A stretch of 12,420 nucleotides of DNA from contig CALAXO010000105.1 in NCBI GenBank assembly GCA_937894955.1, forward strand, positions 1-12,420, written 5' to 3'. This DNA comes from an uncultured Clostridia bacterium. GTDB lineage: Bacteria; Bacillota; Clostridia; Christensenellales; CAG-138. The notes beneath the pieces are model-generated. The model saw only the letters and a list, made by a program, of their open reading frames with translations, was not told where the DNA came from and made no database searches. This document shows, in pieces, positions 1-7,034 of this stretch. Positions within the stretch are counted from its first letter, which is position 1, and each line of letters begins with the position of its first letter. Both the position numbers and the translations under genes were made by a program.

Positions 1-506
1 CCAAGGGCGCTTTGCGTTTCACGAACCTCAAAACCGTGAAAATCGAGGAACTCACGGAAAGAGAGCGGCAGCATTTTGATTTCGACGCACCTCCCGGAGA
101 GATAGGTTGAATACTCTGAAGAAAGAAGATAGGCATTCGACCCGGTAACATAGATATCGCAGTCAAAATCCACACGGAAGGCATTTATCGCGTCCTCCCA
201 CGCCTCGATCCGCTGCAGCTCATCAAAGAAAAGATACATCCGCTTTCCGGGGACGATGCGCTCTTTCACATAGCAGTAAATATCATCGGCGTTCATCCCT
301 CGGAAATCGAAGGATTCAAAATTCATCTCGATGATCTGCTCAGGCTGAATACCGGTATCTTTCAAATGCCGGACCATCAGCTTTAACAAGCTGGACTTGC
401 CGCAGCGGCGAATGCCGGTGATTACCTTGACCGGCTCCGTATCCTGAAAGCCGATCAGTTTATTTAAATAGCTGTCACGTCTCTTAAGTTCATGGGAATC
501 TATCAT
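1..506 (-). CDS. AAA_14/DUF4143-family ATPase, N-terminal part (cut by window edge)
   Basis: This is a P-loop ATPase of the AAA_14 type, usually followed by a C-terminal DUF4143 domain; the cellular role of the family is not established. The frame opens at the ATG ending at 506 and runs out of the window after 168 codons, so roughly the first 40% of a typical ~400-residue member is seen. Visible motifs are Walker A GIRRCGKSS (residues 31-39), Walker B YLFFDE (91-96) and a sensor-like TGSN (121-124) followed by SGR (137-139), all in the family's order. The start is supported by AGGAGGTG at 514-521, seven bases upstream. It has its own promoter and is separated from the PqqD-like gene by 212 nt, so it is probably not part of that operon, although read-through is possible since I see no terminator between them. 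The family call is firm; the substrate is unknown. Confidence 0.9.
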   Translation of the reverse strand, partial: MIDSHELKRRDSYLNKLIGFQDTEPVKVITGIRRCGKSSLLKLMVRHLKDTGIQPEQIIEMNFESFDFRGMNADDIYCYVKERIVPGKRMYLFFDELQRIEAWEDAINAFRVDFDCDIYVTGSNAYLLSSEYSTYLSGRCVEIKMLPLSFREFLDFHGFEVRETQSAL

Positions 507-529
507 GTCTTCACACCTCCTGCGCTATC

Positions 530-558
530 AGTATAGCACAAATCAGCGAAAAAATCAA
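530..558 (-). promoter_or_regulatory. Sigma-A promoter of the AAA_14 ATPase gene
   Basis: On the minus strand there is a -35 TTGATT (553-558), a 17-bp spacer, and a -10 TATACT (530-535) preceded by TGC, an extended -10. Transcription would start near 523, very close to the ribosome binding site at 514-521, giving a short leader. Confidence 0.65.
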
Positions 559-718
559 GTAAATGCATCATAGTGCAAAAACTTTAAGTTTTCGACCGAT
601 TTTGCAGAGCTGAATTGACAGCAGCCCGTTTGTTTTGGAACCGATGCAGCAAACCCCTTATTTTTTGAATCGACTGCGCTTAAATTCGGTTTTAAAGCAG
701 CCTCTCAATCATGTAAAA

Positions 719-997
719 TCACTCGGATTCGGTTATGTAACCCTCTTTCATCAAAGTTGAAACAAAGGCAGAAAACCCCGATTGCGCTTCATCGCGGGAA
801 ATCTCATACTCCTGCATGACAGCGCAAATAATGCTTTCCGAAGCAAGACCCTTTTCAAGCCCGCGCCAAATAAATGCACCGGATTCCGAAAGTTTCCTGA
901 GCTGCGGCAGTTTTCCCCGCGCCTCACCAACGGCAACAAGCAGGTATTCATCACAAACTTCAACATAAACCGCATTCGGATTAACTCTGTATTCCAT
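719..997 (-). CDS. PqqD-like protein (RiPP recognition element)
   Basis: This 92-residue protein has the length and pattern of the PqqD family. PqqD-like domains are RiPP recognition elements: winged-helix folds that bind the leader of a precursor peptide and present it to a modifying enzyme. Supporting features are the N-terminal strand region around residues 9-24, the motif SESGAFIWRGLE (37-48), which matches the family's conserved L/N-x-x-A/G-x-x-I-W stretch, and the alternating helical C-terminal half ending in LMKEGYI. It lies 82 nt behind the HPr-kinase-like gene in the same direction, and PqqD plus such kinases co-occur in kinase-containing lasso peptide loci. Its Shine-Dalgarno is weak: only a G-run at about 14 nt and a GAGAG nearer the ATG, so translation may depend on the upstream gene. 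It is the last gene of the presumed operon. Family confidence is good; its partner peptide is inferred. Confidence 0.8.
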   Translation of the reverse strand: MEYRVNPNAVYVEVCDEYLLVAVGEARGKLPQLRKLSESGAFIWRGLEKGLASESIICAVMQEYEISRDEAQSGFSAFVSTLMKEGYITESE

Positions 998-1079
998 AAT
1001 AAACTCTCAAACCCCCCGTTCGGTCGATTATCCTTCAAAAGCACCCTTCAAAAGCCGAATGATTCCAAACACTGCACCG

Positions 1080-1808
1080 TTAATTGTCAGCGCAGCGAAG
1101 TTCGCTTTCAAGCGTCTTTCGGCAAAGCTCGGCCGATGCACCGTCCCCGCGATTTCGAAGCAGCCAAACCGGCGTGCGCTCAAGTATACGTTCCGTATAT
1201 TCCGCTGCAAAACGCACCTGTTCCGCGTTGTCGCACGGAACTATGAATTGCAGAAACAGCCGAACACCCGCTTCTTTCGGAGACAAGCGTTTAATTATGT
1301 TTTGCTTATCCTGAGCAAGAAATACGATGCCGCCGAGAGGCGCCGTGCGCAGCTGCCGCATGTTTTCCTTTCCCGCCCACGGCGAAGCCGAAACGGTTAC
1401 ATACTGTTTTTCGAAATTCAGCACGGGCTTGTCGCCGTTCAGCATTTCCACTTCATTCGGAAAAAGGCGTTTCCACTGCTTATAATGCGTTGTTTTTCCG
1501 ACTCCGCTCGGAGCGCAGATGAGCCATGCCTTTCCCTGCCACACGAAGCAAACCGCATGGATGATTGCCCGCCCGTGCGGAAGAAGTGCGGCGCAGGCCT
1601 TGGCGCAAAGTTCAAGATCTTCAACGCTTTCAGGGAGCGTTCCCGGTTCGTAACCGCGTGCGGCGCAGGCGCATTGCTCCGGCGTGATTTCAATGCAGGC
1701 GCAGGGTTTTTTACCCGTTTGAAAATCCGCATATCTATCGCGGAACATTTTGTATCTGAGCGTCAGCTCAAGCGGGATGCCCGCAAGCTCGATATTGATT
1801 TTTTCCAT
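1080..1808 (-). CDS. HPr-kinase-like P-loop kinase (HprK C-terminal-domain-like)
   Basis: This 242-residue protein resembles the catalytic C-terminal domain of HPr kinase/phosphorylase, in the stand-alone form found in peptide-modification clusters, where such enzymes phosphorylate a precursor peptide (kinases of paeninodin-type lasso loci). Visible motifs are a lead-in HGRAIIHAVCFVW (78-90), Walker A APSGVGKTT (99-107), a Walker-B-like NGDKPVL (124-130), SPWAGKE (142-148) and APLGGIVFLAQ (156-166). From memory, relatives often carry NDDKP where this has NGDKP, so one acidic residue may be missing. An in-frame TGA just upstream fixes the start at 1808, with GGAGG at 1820-1824. The N-terminal ~75 residues are cysteine-containing and I do not recognise them. 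The gene sits between the 60-residue peptide and the PqqD-like gene, which argues for a shared peptide substrate. It is too short to be true HprK, lacks that enzyme's N-terminal domain, and no HPr gene is nearby. Confidence 0.8.
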   Translation of the reverse strand: MEKINIELAGIPLELTLRYKMFRDRYADFQTGKKPCACIEITPEQCACAARGYEPGTLPESVEDLELCAKACAALLPHGRAIIHAVCFVWQGKAWLICAPSGVGKTTHYKQWKRLFPNEVEMLNGDKPVLNFEKQYVTVSASPWAGKENMRQLRTAPLGGIVFLAQDKQNIIKRLSPKEAGVRLFLQFIVPCDNAEQVRFAAEYTERILERTPVWLLRNRGDGASAELCRKTLESELRCADN

Positions 1809-1962
1809 CCTGTTCCGTGCCTCCGTTCAGCTTTTTTGCAATGTCCGTGCGCATCCGCAGTTATGTTGAAAGCGGCGGAGCAGCATCTGCCCCGTCGCCT
1901 TCGTGTCAATTGCACCGATTTCATGAATATCATGAATTATGCAATCATTATGGTCTTATATG
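1809..1962 (-). other. 154-nt intercistronic gap between peptide and kinase genes
   Basis: No convincing gene is present; open frames here are under about 55 codons and lack a good ribosome binding site. Two near-identical direct repeats of TCATGAAT lie side by side at 1921-1937, just behind the peptide gene. No T-run terminator is visible, so transcription probably continues into the kinase gene. The gap is long for an operon and could hold a processing or attenuation site. Confidence 0.4.
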
Positions 1963-2145
1963 TTACGGATTGACGATGTTTCCGAAGTTATCAAAGTAGA
2001 TAACAGTTCCGTCGCCAAGGGTCATAACATTCAGGTTCTCGCCGATTGATTCGATGATTGCGCCGCTGGGCTGCCCCATGGGAGCAATAACGGGCTTGCC
2101 GTCATCGGTGAAAACGGTGTTGAGGGTCGGATCAAACTTTTTCAT
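1963..2145 (-). CDS. 60-residue peptide, candidate RiPP precursor or kinase substrate
   Basis: I do not recognise this protein. It begins MKKFDPTLNTVF and ends in GTVIYFDNFGNIVNP. It has no cysteine, no signal peptide and no membrane segment. It contains two serines (27, 33), several threonines and one tyrosine (50). A clear AAGGAAGGA ribosome binding site (within 2155-2164) lies 8 nt before the ATG and touches the end of the VWA gene, which stops 21 nt upstream, so the pair is very likely co-transcribed. Its size and its position ahead of an HPr-kinase-like gene and a PqqD-like gene are what one expects of a modified precursor peptide; that role is inferred from context only. No double-glycine leader cleavage site is obvious. 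The final residues faintly resemble a YD/RHS repeat (Y-x-D-x-x-G-N-I-V), so a small beta-structured protein is the alternative. Confidence 0.7.
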   Translation of the reverse strand: MKKFDPTLNTVFTDDGKPVIAPMGQPSGAIIESIGENLNVMTLGDGTVIYFDNFGNIVNP

Positions 2146-2166
2146 GCGTATTATCCTTCCTTTCGC

Positions 2167-5100
2167 TTATTCGGTGATTCCGTACCAATTATAGGTAAGG
2201 GTGCGGGTTTCGCCGCGAACGGTCGTGCCGTCCAAAGTTACCCAATAGGGGGTTATGTTGAGCCTTGCGCCGTAGGTCACGCCGTCGAAAGCATAATCAC
2301 AGCTCATAACAAGCGCATCATTGGCAACGCCCCTGCCGAACAGGCTGCGCGCACTGCGCAGACCGTAACGTGTGCTGTAATCGGAAACGGAAATCCTCTC
2401 GCCGTTAACGATAAAGCCGGTTTCAGCGTAATTTCTGCCGTCGATTGCGGAAACGAGGGTCAGACCGCGGAGCCTGAAGAAACCGTTGCGATAGTAGCGA
2501 AGCCCGAGATAGGAATCGGAAACGTACTTTGCATAAACATCGATGCTTTCGTTAATGTTCGAAAGGTCTGCGGGAACGGTGCATGCTTCATCCGCGAACC
2601 AGCCTGCAAAGAGCTTGCCTTCAACGCCGATATAATCAAGCTGAACCGCATTGTTCTCCGCTGCAACGGTGTAAAGCGTTTCGCCGTCGTGAACGGTGAC
2701 GGTATTGCCCTGAACGGGTTCATCAACGGGGTTGATGGGTGCTCCGTTCGCAAAATAGCTGTCCATCAGAACGAGCATGTTCTCCTGCTGTGCATCGTCA
2801 ACAAAGGTGTTTGCAATGCCGCTTGCAACCGTTTCAACAACATGGAACTTCCTGTAGGTATCGTCGGCATCCGAGCCTTGGCCGTAATACTCTGCGGTGC
2901 GGGTCTGCGGTGCAACCTTAACGCCGTCAAGGGTGATCCAATAGGGTGTGAAGGTGATTTCATCGCCCGCATTCTGCCAATAGGTGTTCTTATCCATGCC
3001 GTAGCAGGCAAGATAGCCGCGGGTCTTGTTGATAACGCTTGAAACGTTGTACATACCGCTTGTGCCGTTGTTGAAATCGACTTTTACGGTGTCGTAAACA
3101 TAGCACTCGCTGCCGGTAAGAACCTGAGTATTCTCCGCACCGGACTCCGTGATATAAGTCTCGGTGAACTGCTTTGCGGGAAGAGTTTCGCTGCCGACCA
3201 TGAAGCCGACTTCCCTGTAATTCAGGCGATCAACCGGGGTCACAAGGTAGAAGCCGGTAACGTCAACATCGGCTGCGGAAACATGGTTCCAACAACTGAG
3301 GTTTCTCGGGGAAAGGAACAGTGCGTCCGCTTCCCAAATATAATAGGTTGCACCTGCCGCGGGAGTGAACGCGGTTGCGTTCTGTCCTTCCGCAAAGGTC
3401 TGAACCGTTTCACATGCCGCATCGCTGAATGCGCCGCCGTAAATGAACCCGTTCGAAACAACGGAAGTCAGGTTGAACAGCTCAACGGTGTGGGTGGTGG
3501 TTTCCTTCACAACGGCATTTGTTTCGTTTTCGTCAAACTGAACATGCGCCACGTTGAAGCTCTGAGTGTATGCGAACCAAACATGCTGGTTGGAGTTCGC
3601 TGCGGTGAGAGTTACGGTTGCCGCATCGCCGACGGTGAGACTGCCGTTGTTGACAATGTAGCTTCCGTAGTAGTTATAATCTGCAAAATCGGTCTTTGCA
3701 ACGGTGTACGGTGTGTTGTAGCTGAGGCCGGTTGAATCGTTAACCGCAAAATACTCTGCGGGCTTAACCTGCTTTGCATAAGCGGGGCCTTCAACAGCCT
3801 GACCCAGCTCATTGATGGGTTCGCCGTTTGAATTGACCTGATACCAGTGAACAAGTATCATGCCGCCGCCGACGGTAACCTGCGGAATCGGGAAATCGCC
3901 GACAGTGTCCTCGCCGAGGTAATTCTTATAGCTGAAAGTCGTTCTGCCGTTGGTGTCGAGAACCTCTCCGGTTGCGGGGCTGTAGCCTTCGCGAATGCCG
4001 ACTTTGTACATCATTATGGGGTTGTCGCCCTCACGAACGCTGCCGACGGTCCAGCTGACGGAACGGGTTGCCGCGTCATAAACCGCGCTGCCCTGGCTGA
4101 TATAAATATCCGCATTGCCGGCATCATAAACCGCCTTGTCGGTGGTGATAACGGGAGCGGAGCCGCTGAAGCTGAGCTGAACATGTTCGCCCATGGGGTC
4201 GTTAACAACGCCGTTGCGTGCGGCGATCGCAATGCTGCCCGCAATGGATGTGAAAGCGGTGGTCAGCTTTTCTTCAACATTGTCGGCGGAAGCGATTGCG
4301 TAGTAATCCTTGGTTGCATCGGTTGCACAGGCCTTAAGGGTGTTTTCGCCGTTGGTGCCTGCCTGCAAAGCAACGGAATAGATGGTTGTTCCTGCCGCTT
4401 TTGCTTGATTTGCTTCCCAAATGGTTGCAACGCCGTGAGTTATATATTTATCGGCATAATATTTGGTTGTGTTCCTGATCGTCAACCCGGAACTTTTTGT
4501 AAAATAACCATCACTGCCGTTTCCATCCGTTGAATTGTAGTTACAGTTGATATTGGCAGTTGCCCAATCGACATTCGATGTTGCATAACGGTCACTAAGA
4601 AGCAAATATTCTTCTACCAACACCTCTTCAGTGCAGCTTACAGTGCCCGAAATGCGATGACTGTAAGTTGCCTCACCGTCGGAAAGAATGACGATGTTTT
4701 TGAGCCCTGCGGAGCTTGTGTTCAACAACTCCTGAGCCTTGTGGAGACCCGCCTGCTGGTTGGTTCCGCCGTTTGCATATGTCGCCGCATCAACAGCCGC
4801 CTCAAAAGCAGAGAGCTCGGTCGCATCGTAAAAATGACCGTTATTATATGCAGCTGCGGTGTCAATAAAAGTTACAATCGCAATGCGCGTTGAGCTGCCG
4901 TCAGCAAGAAGCTTCTGCCCGAAAGCTTTAGCCGCTTTGCGAGTATTTGTAAGCTTAGTGCCTGCCATACTGCCGGAGCAGTCAATAACCAACACAACGT
5001 CAGACGTTGTTTCGAAGTTTTTGCCCTGAATGCCGAGGGTAACTTCCCAGAGATTCTCTGCGCCTTCAACTGCGGCTGCGTCTTTGTCGAGCTTTATGGA

Positions 5101-5235
5101 GCCCTGCGCCGGCCAAACGGGCTGCGTGCCGCCCGCTGCTTCGCCTTCCGCCGAAACGGCGGAGAACGCTGAGAACGCAGTCAGCATCATCAGCATTGCC
5201 ATGAAAAAGGCAGAGATACGTTTGAGTTCTTTCAT
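2167..5235 (-). CDS. Secreted VWA-domain surface protein with InlB-like repeats
   Basis: This 1022-residue protein is exported: a signal peptide covers about residues 1-29 (KELKR, hydrophobic core, then AVSA). A von Willebrand A domain spans about 78-335 with an intact metal-ion-dependent adhesion site: D85-x-S87-x-S89, T158 and D186. Next comes a beta-rich region (340-460), a MucBP-like stretch (about 460-560), an InlB-like segment (FIYGGAFSDAACETV, near 597-611), then two related modules (about 655-785 and 915-1017) separated by a second InlB-type repeat (KLFAGWFADEACTVP, 874-888). VWA domains bind ligands, often host or matrix proteins; adhesion is a reasonable guess. No LPxTG motif or C-terminal membrane helix is present, so it is released or held non-covalently. 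The start at 5235 is chosen because GGGAGG (5245-5250) precedes it and the signal peptide begins there; the frame's 40-codon extension to 5355 has neither. It is the first gene of the peptide/kinase/PqqD operon. Confidence 0.88.
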   Translation of the reverse strand: MKELKRISAFFMAMLMMLTAFSAFSAVSAEGEAAGGTQPVWPAQGSIKLDKDAAAVEGAENLWEVTLGIQGKNFETTSDVVLVIDCSGSMAGTKLTNTRKAAKAFGQKLLADGSSTRIAIVTFIDTAAAYNNGHFYDATELSAFEAAVDAATYANGGTNQQAGLHKAQELLNTSSAGLKNIVILSDGEATYSHRISGTVSCTEEVLVEEYLLLSDRYATSNVDWATANINCNYNSTDGNGSDGYFTKSSGLTIRNTTKYYADKYITHGVATIWEANQAKAAGTTIYSVALQAGTNGENTLKACATDATKDYYAIASADNVEEKLTTAFTSIAGSIAIAARNGVVNDPMGEHVQLSFSGSAPVITTDKAVYDAGNADIYISQGSAVYDAATRSVSWTVGSVREGDNPIMMYKVGIREGYSPATGEVLDTNGRTTFSYKNYLGEDTVGDFPIPQVTVGGGMILVHWYQVNSNGEPINELGQAVEGPAYAKQVKPAEYFAVNDSTGLSYNTPYTVAKTDFADYNYYGSYIVNNGSLTVGDAATVTLTAANSNQHVWFAYTQSFNVAHVQFDENETNAVVKETTTHTVELFNLTSVVSNGFIYGGAFSDAACETVQTFAEGQNATAFTPAAGATYYIWEADALFLSPRNLSCWNHVSAADVDVTGFYLVTPVDRLNYREVGFMVGSETLPAKQFTETYITESGAENTQVLTGSECYVYDTVKVDFNNGTSGMYNVSSVINKTRGYLACYGMDKNTYWQNAGDEITFTPYWITLDGVKVAPQTRTAEYYGQGSDADDTYRKFHVVETVASGIANTFVDDAQQENMLVLMDSYFANGAPINPVDEPVQGNTVTVHDGETLYTVAAENNAVQLDYIGVEGKLFAGWFADEACTVPADLSNINESIDVYAKYVSDSYLGLRYYRNGFFRLRGLTLVSAIDGRNYAETGFIVNGERISVSDYSTRYGLRSARSLFGRGVANDALVMSCDYAFDGVTYGARLNITPYWVTLDGTTVRGETRTLTYNWYGITE

Positions 5236-5806
5236 TAATAAGTGCCTCCCATTAATAATCTTTTGCACACATGTGCCGCACTGCGGCGCAAAACTTGCCT
5301 CGCCGCGCGGCGGGATCGGGAAACTGCCCCGTTCCCGCATGTGCAATGCAGCCATGCATGACTGTATAAAGCTGCGCCGCAGCGCGCGAATCTTTTTGAA
5401 TCAGCCCGTTCCGCATTCGAATGATGTTTCCATATATACGATACGATACATGCGAAACACACTTAACGAAACCGAAACGGCACCGAATGTGAAAACTCCG
5501 TGCAGCCGCGAATGCAGCGTTATATTCTGTTTAACGTCCAAACCCAAACCCGAACCACGCATCCGCTTCCGTTCCCCCCGGTTCATTGTCGGATGATTTC
5601 CGCCGCGCGCAAAAAATGCGTACCGGCGGCGTTATCTTTCATATCAGCACTCCGCAAGCATACATATTAAATATGAACGGATGGTTTGAGCTGAATCCTT
5701 TCGAATCGAACTGCGGAATGCTTCAGGGTTTCTGTGATTGAATTCTTGCTGCGGGAAAAACTCGTTTTGAATCATGCCGGATCGCCGCAGCTCATTCTGA
5801 CGTACC
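5236..5806 (-). promoter_or_regulatory. Long hairpin-rich 5' leader of the VWA operon
   Basis: If the promoter at 5813-5841 is used, about 570 nt of untranslated RNA precede the VWA gene. Visible inverted repeats are CCGCCG/CGGCGG (5600-5605 with 5624-5629, with an inner CGC/GCG around an A/T loop), GCTGC/GCAGC (5371-5375 with 5379-5383) and GCACA/TGTGC (5265-5269 with 5272-5276) close to the ribosome binding site. I could not match it to a named riboswitch, and no T-run terminator follows any hairpin. One open frame of 61 codons (5401-5586) lacks convincing coding character. Confidence 0.35.
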
Positions 5807-5812
5807 TTGGAC

Positions 5813-5841
5813 AGTGTACCACGGTATTTTTAATTTGTCAA
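5813..5841 (-). promoter_or_regulatory. Sigma-A promoter reading toward the VWA operon
   Basis: On the minus strand there is a perfect -35 TTGACA (5836-5841), a 17-bp spacer and an extended -10 TGG-TACACT (-10 hexamer 5813-5818). Transcription would start near 5806. It is the best minus-strand promoter between the VWA gene and rpsB. Confidence 0.65.
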
Positions 5842-6075
5842 CACCTAAACATTCAAAAAATCTGCCTTCTTTTGCCGAATCCGGCATAAACCTGTCTTTT
5901 TGCGCTTACGGTGTACATTTTTCTGTGTTGATATGACTTTTTCATATTTGCGACATATTTTTGCCGCATTTTGCGGAACTAACTTGTTTTAGATCCGCAC
6001 ATTGCTTTCCGTGCAAACATATGCCTCCGGCTTCAAATATATTTGTTTTTCGCTGTTCCGACGGGCAAAATATGC
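5842..6075. other. AT-rich divergent intergenic region, no gene seen
   Basis: This stretch between the divergent VWA-operon and rpsB promoters is AT-rich with many stops in all frames. It contains a small hairpin CCGCA/TGCGG (5964-5976) and a GCCG/CGGC repeat near 5875-5886. I see no RNA gene or further good promoter. Confidence 0.4.
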
Positions 6076-6104
6076 TTGCAAACCGTTCACGGCCATGGTA
6101 TAAT
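6076..6104 (+). promoter_or_regulatory. Promoter of the rpsB-tsf operon
   Basis: A -35 TTGCAA (6076-6081), a 17-bp spacer and a perfect extended -10 TGG-TATAAT (-10 at 6099-6104). Transcription would start near 6111, leaving a leader of about 100 nt before rpsB. Confidence 0.8.
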
Positions 6105-6110
6105 GGTTCG

Positions 6111-6199
6111 GTATGAAATAACTCACCCGTGCGGATTTTCGGGGCTGTGCCGCTCTGCGGTTCTCCGAAAAGATGATGTACGGGGCGGAAATAAAAAAC
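6111..6199 (+). promoter_or_regulatory. Structured rpsB leader, possible S2 autoregulatory site
   Basis: The leader folds around a 9-bp stem with one G-U pair: TTTTCGGGG (6136-6144) pairs with the complementary run at 6163-6171. It encloses a second hairpin CCGC/GCGG (6150-6153 with 6157-6160, loop TCT). Ribosomal protein operons are commonly controlled by binding of their own product to such leaders. That S2 binds here is inference. Confidence 0.45.
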
Positions 6200-6213
6200 A
6201 GGAGGTTTTAATT

Positions 6214-6966
6214 ATGTCAGTTATTTCTATGAAACAGCTTTTGGAAGCAGGCGTACATTTCGGTCACCAGACCCGCCGTTGGAACCCTAAGATGAAGGAA
6301 TACATCTTCACCGAGCGCAACGGCATCTACATCATCGACCTTCAGAAAACCGTAAAAAAGATTGACGAAGCCTACAATTTCGTTCGCGATGTTGCGATGA
6401 ACGACGGCACCGTTCTTTTTGTCGGCACCAAGAAGCAGGCTCAGGAGAGCATCGAACAGGAAGCAAAGCGCTGCGAAATGTTCTATGTCAACCAGCGTTG
6501 GCTCGGCGGTCTTCTCACCAACTTCAAGACCATCCAGACCCGTATTGCAAAGCTCAACCAGATCAACAAAATGGAAGCGGACGGCGATTTCGATCTTCTC
6601 CCCAAGAAGGAAGTCATTCAGCTCTGCGCTCTTCGCGAAAAGCTCATGAAGAACCTCGGCGGTATCAAAGAAATGAAGAAACTGCCCAGCTGCATGTTCG
6701 TTGTTGACCCCCGCAAGGAGCATATCGCCGTTATGGAAGCACGCAACCTCGGTATCCCCATCGTTGCAATCGTTGACACCAACTGCGATCCCGATGATGT
6801 TGACTATGTTATTCCCGGCAACGACGATGCAATCCGCGCTGTCAAGCTCATCGCTTCCAAGATCGCCGATGCAGTCCTTGAAGGCAAGCAGGGCGAACAG
6901 ATGACCGATGCCGCTGTTGATGCAACCATCGACAACGATGCTGCCGACGAAGCAGATAACTTCTAA
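6214..6966 (+). CDS. rpsB: 30S ribosomal protein S2
   Basis: This 250-residue protein is ribosomal protein S2, which joins the 30S subunit late and is needed to recruit S1-like proteins and mRNA. The N-terminus (SMKQLLEAGVHFGHQTRRWNPKM) and the motif NQRWLGGLLTNF (residues 93-104) are signatures of the family, and VVDPRKEHIAVMEA is also typical. The length matches bacterial S2, with an acidic low-complexity tail after residue 230. The start at 6214 has AGGAGG (6200-6205) 8 nt upstream; the frame is open to 6043, but that extension lies largely before the transcription start. The gene is followed by tsf after a 156-nt structured gap, the usual bacterial order. No anomaly is seen. Confidence 0.98.
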   Translation: MSVISMKQLLEAGVHFGHQTRRWNPKMKEYIFTERNGIYIIDLQKTVKKIDEAYNFVRDVAMNDGTVLFVGTKKQAQESIEQEAKRCEMFYVNQRWLGGLLTNFKTIQTRIAKLNQINKMEADGDFDLLPKKEVIQLCALREKLMKNLGGIKEMKKLPSCMFVVDPRKEHIAVMEARNLGIPIVAIVDTNCDPDDVDYVIPGNDDAIRAVKLIASKIADAVLEGKQGEQMTDAAVDATIDNDAADEADNF

Positions 6967-6992
6967 TCCAATCATTCAACCATGACTTTCCC

Positions 6993-7021
6993 GCGGAGAA
7001 GCCTGCCCGGGCTTCCTCCGC
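6993..7021 (+). promoter_or_regulatory. rpsB-tsf intercistronic hairpin 1
   Basis: GCGGAG plus AAGCC (6993-7003) pairs with GGCTT plus CTCCGC (7010-7021), with one bulged C, giving 11 bp around a 6-nt loop. No T-run follows, so it is more likely a processing or partial attenuation structure than a full terminator. Confidence 0.6.
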
Positions 7022-7034
7022 TTGAACGTAACAT

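Noticed and set aside
1028..1210. 60-codon minus-strand frame overlapping the kinase 3' end, ending in a GIIRLLKGAFEG-like tail
   Set aside because: It is mostly inside the kinase gene in another frame and lacks a ribosome binding site; the peptide-like tail in the gap is tempting but unsupported.
782..1246. 154-codon open frame on the + strand
   Set aside because: It is antisense to the PqqD-like gene and kinase end, with no ribosome binding site or domain.
1059..1973. 304-codon open frame on the + strand
   Set aside because: It lies antisense to the kinase gene, has no recognisable domain and is Arg/Cys/Phe-rich, as expected of a shadow frame.
719..2145. Complete lasso peptide cluster
   Set aside because: Only the kinase and RRE types match; there is no asparagine-synthetase-like cyclase or transglutaminase-like peptidase in the window.
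3847..4533. 228-codon + strand frame inside the VWA gene
   Set aside because: It is antisense, Cys/Gly/Asn-rich with no domain; an effect of the VWA gene's codon bias.
5236..5355. N-terminal extension of the VWA protein by 40 codons
   Set aside because: The extension has no signal peptide and no ribosome binding site, while the ATG at 5235 has both right behind it.
5401..5586. 61-codon minus-strand frame in the VWA leader
   Set aside because: It has weak initiation and unremarkable composition and is not recognised; it could be a leader peptide but nothing supports it.
5690..5720. tRNA T-loop-like GTTCGATTC on the minus strand
   Set aside because: The flanking bases do not form a T-stem and no acceptor or anticodon arm is found.
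6043..6213. Upstream extension of rpsB by 57 codons
   Set aside because: It spans the promoter and leader; the AGGAGG-supported ATG at 6214 gives the normal S2 N-terminus.
6217..6975. 252-codon frame antisense to rpsB
   Set aside because: It is the mirror of a highly conserved, codon-biased gene; no independent signal.
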